This document shows positions 4,661 to 5,259 of a stretch of 5,259 nucleotides of DNA, piece after piece. This stretch comes from 2-01-FULL-39-33 sp964361645 (GTDB lineage Bacteria > Patescibacteriota > Patescibacteriia > 2-01-FULL-39-33), in assembly GCA_964361645.1 (NCBI GenBank), contig CAYIBK010000038.1:1-5259 (forward strand), given 5' to 3'. Position 1 is the first letter of the stretch, and the number at the start of each line of letters is the position of its first letter. The notes beneath the pieces were generated by a model. That model was not told where the DNA came from. It made no database searches and saw only the letters and a list, made by a program, of their open reading frames with translations. The position numbers and the translations under genes are program-made.

Positions 4661-4707
4661 TAAAATTATTTCCAGATAGCCCAGAAGTTATTAACTTCTG
4701 TGTTCGA

Positions 4708-4727
4708 CCTGCCTGCCGGTAGGCAGG
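4708..4727. repeat. 20-bp GC-rich palindromic repeat element
   Basis: CCTGCCTGCCGGTAGGCAGG is a palindrome with one mismatch, strikingly GC-rich in an AT-rich window. It interrupts the truncated 5S cleanly: flanks TTCGA and GATGGG join to the uninterrupted sequence seen in the inner 5S. Sequences of this kind are, to my knowledge, dispersed repeats in CPR genomes; how they move is unknown. Confidence 0.8.
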
Positions 4728-4728
4728 G

Positions 4729-4780
4729 ATGGGAACAGGTGTGACTTCTTCGCTAGAAGCACCCAGACTCTGAATTCAAA
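4729..4780. repeat. 52-bp direct repeat, copy 2
   Basis: Identical partner of 4609-4660, forming the 5' half of the truncated 5S copy nearest to the 23S gene. Confidence 0.95.
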
Positions 4781-4798
4781 GAATTCAAATCTAATATC

Positions 4799-4827
4799 AT
4801 TATATCATAAAAAAGACAATTTGTACA
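4799..4827 (-). promoter_or_regulatory. Internal promoter upstream of the 5S array
   Basis: On the minus strand an extended -10 TGaTATAAT (TATAAT at 4799-4804) lies 17 nt after a weak -35 TGTACA (4822-4827). Transcription would start near 4792, just before the first 5S-like copy. This could let the 5S array be made independently of the 16S-23S transcript. The rest of the 23S-5S spacer (4781-4911) is AT-rich with no tRNA or other gene. Confidence 0.55.
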
Positions 4828-4911
4828 GCAAAATCATTACAAAGTTAAATTGACTCTAAATTAATAGGCAAAATAGTTTTATAAAAACTTCAAATTATAA
4901 TCCAATTCTTG

Positions 4912-5259
<348 letters not shown>

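Larger units (their letters stand above)
4671..4780 (-). pseudogene. Truncated 5S rRNA copy with palindrome in loop C
   Basis: The minus strand carries the same 5' half as the outer 5S (4780-4729 identical), then a 20-bp palindrome, then TCGAACACAGAAGTTA, i.e. the 3' strand of helix III. Helices IV-V and the 3' strand of helix I are absent. Instead the helix III strand is followed by its own inverse, making a near-gapless hairpin at 4682-4700. Without a 3' half it cannot form a normal 5S, so it is probably a dead remnant, although its 5' half could in principle pair with the intact 3' half of the outer copy downstream. Removing the palindrome restores the 5S sequence exactly. Confidence 0.75.

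Noticed and set aside
4781..4911. tRNA gene in the 23S-5S spacer
   Set aside because: No T-loop GTTCGAnTC or cloverleaf arms can be found on either strand; the region is plain AT-rich spacer with a promoter.

Overview
AT-rich bacterial DNA with compact, mostly single-gene transcription units. The sequence suggests a Patescibacteria (CPR)-type genome, but only by inference. The clues are the 20-bp palindrome CCTGCCTGCCGGTAGGCAGG (a repeat type I associate with CPR genomes), TGGTATAAT promoters, near-absent spacers and simplified protein versions. No lineage can be named.

Left part, plus strand (1-1400): the 3' part of a cytidine deaminase gene resembling the E. coli type, cut by the window edge; a decayed stretch (549-755) possibly containing an aminotransferase tail; a terminator; a YkgJ/CxxCxxCC-family metal-binding protein; and a 22-residue Lys/Ala peptide gene with its own strong promoter, near-perfect Shine-Dalgarno (SD) sequence and terminator.

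Middle part, minus strand (1527-4022): a family-4-like uracil-DNA glycosylase missing about half of the usual Fe-S cysteines, a double zinc-knuckle protein of unknown role, and a predicted lipoprotein alpha/beta hydrolase. The zinc protein and the hydrolase each have the same promoter layout (TTGACA, 17 nt, TAAAAT) and their own terminator, so each looks monocistronic.

Right part, minus strand (4062-5259): the end of an rRNA operon. It reads 23S 3' end, spacer with an internal extended -10 promoter, a truncated 5S copy carrying the 20-bp palindrome, then a second 5S whose two halves are separated by a complete third 5S, then a string of small hairpins and a strong terminator. The nested 5S arrangement is the main discovery here. 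The inner 5S (4470-4577) has intact helices and a flanking precursor stem, and sits in loop C of an outer 5S. The two outer halves can still pair across the insertion through a 20-bp terminal helix and helix II. The truncated copy carries its palindrome insertion in the same loop. The DNA arrangement is read directly; whether it is real in the genome (not an assembly chimera) and whether the outer 5S functions are open.
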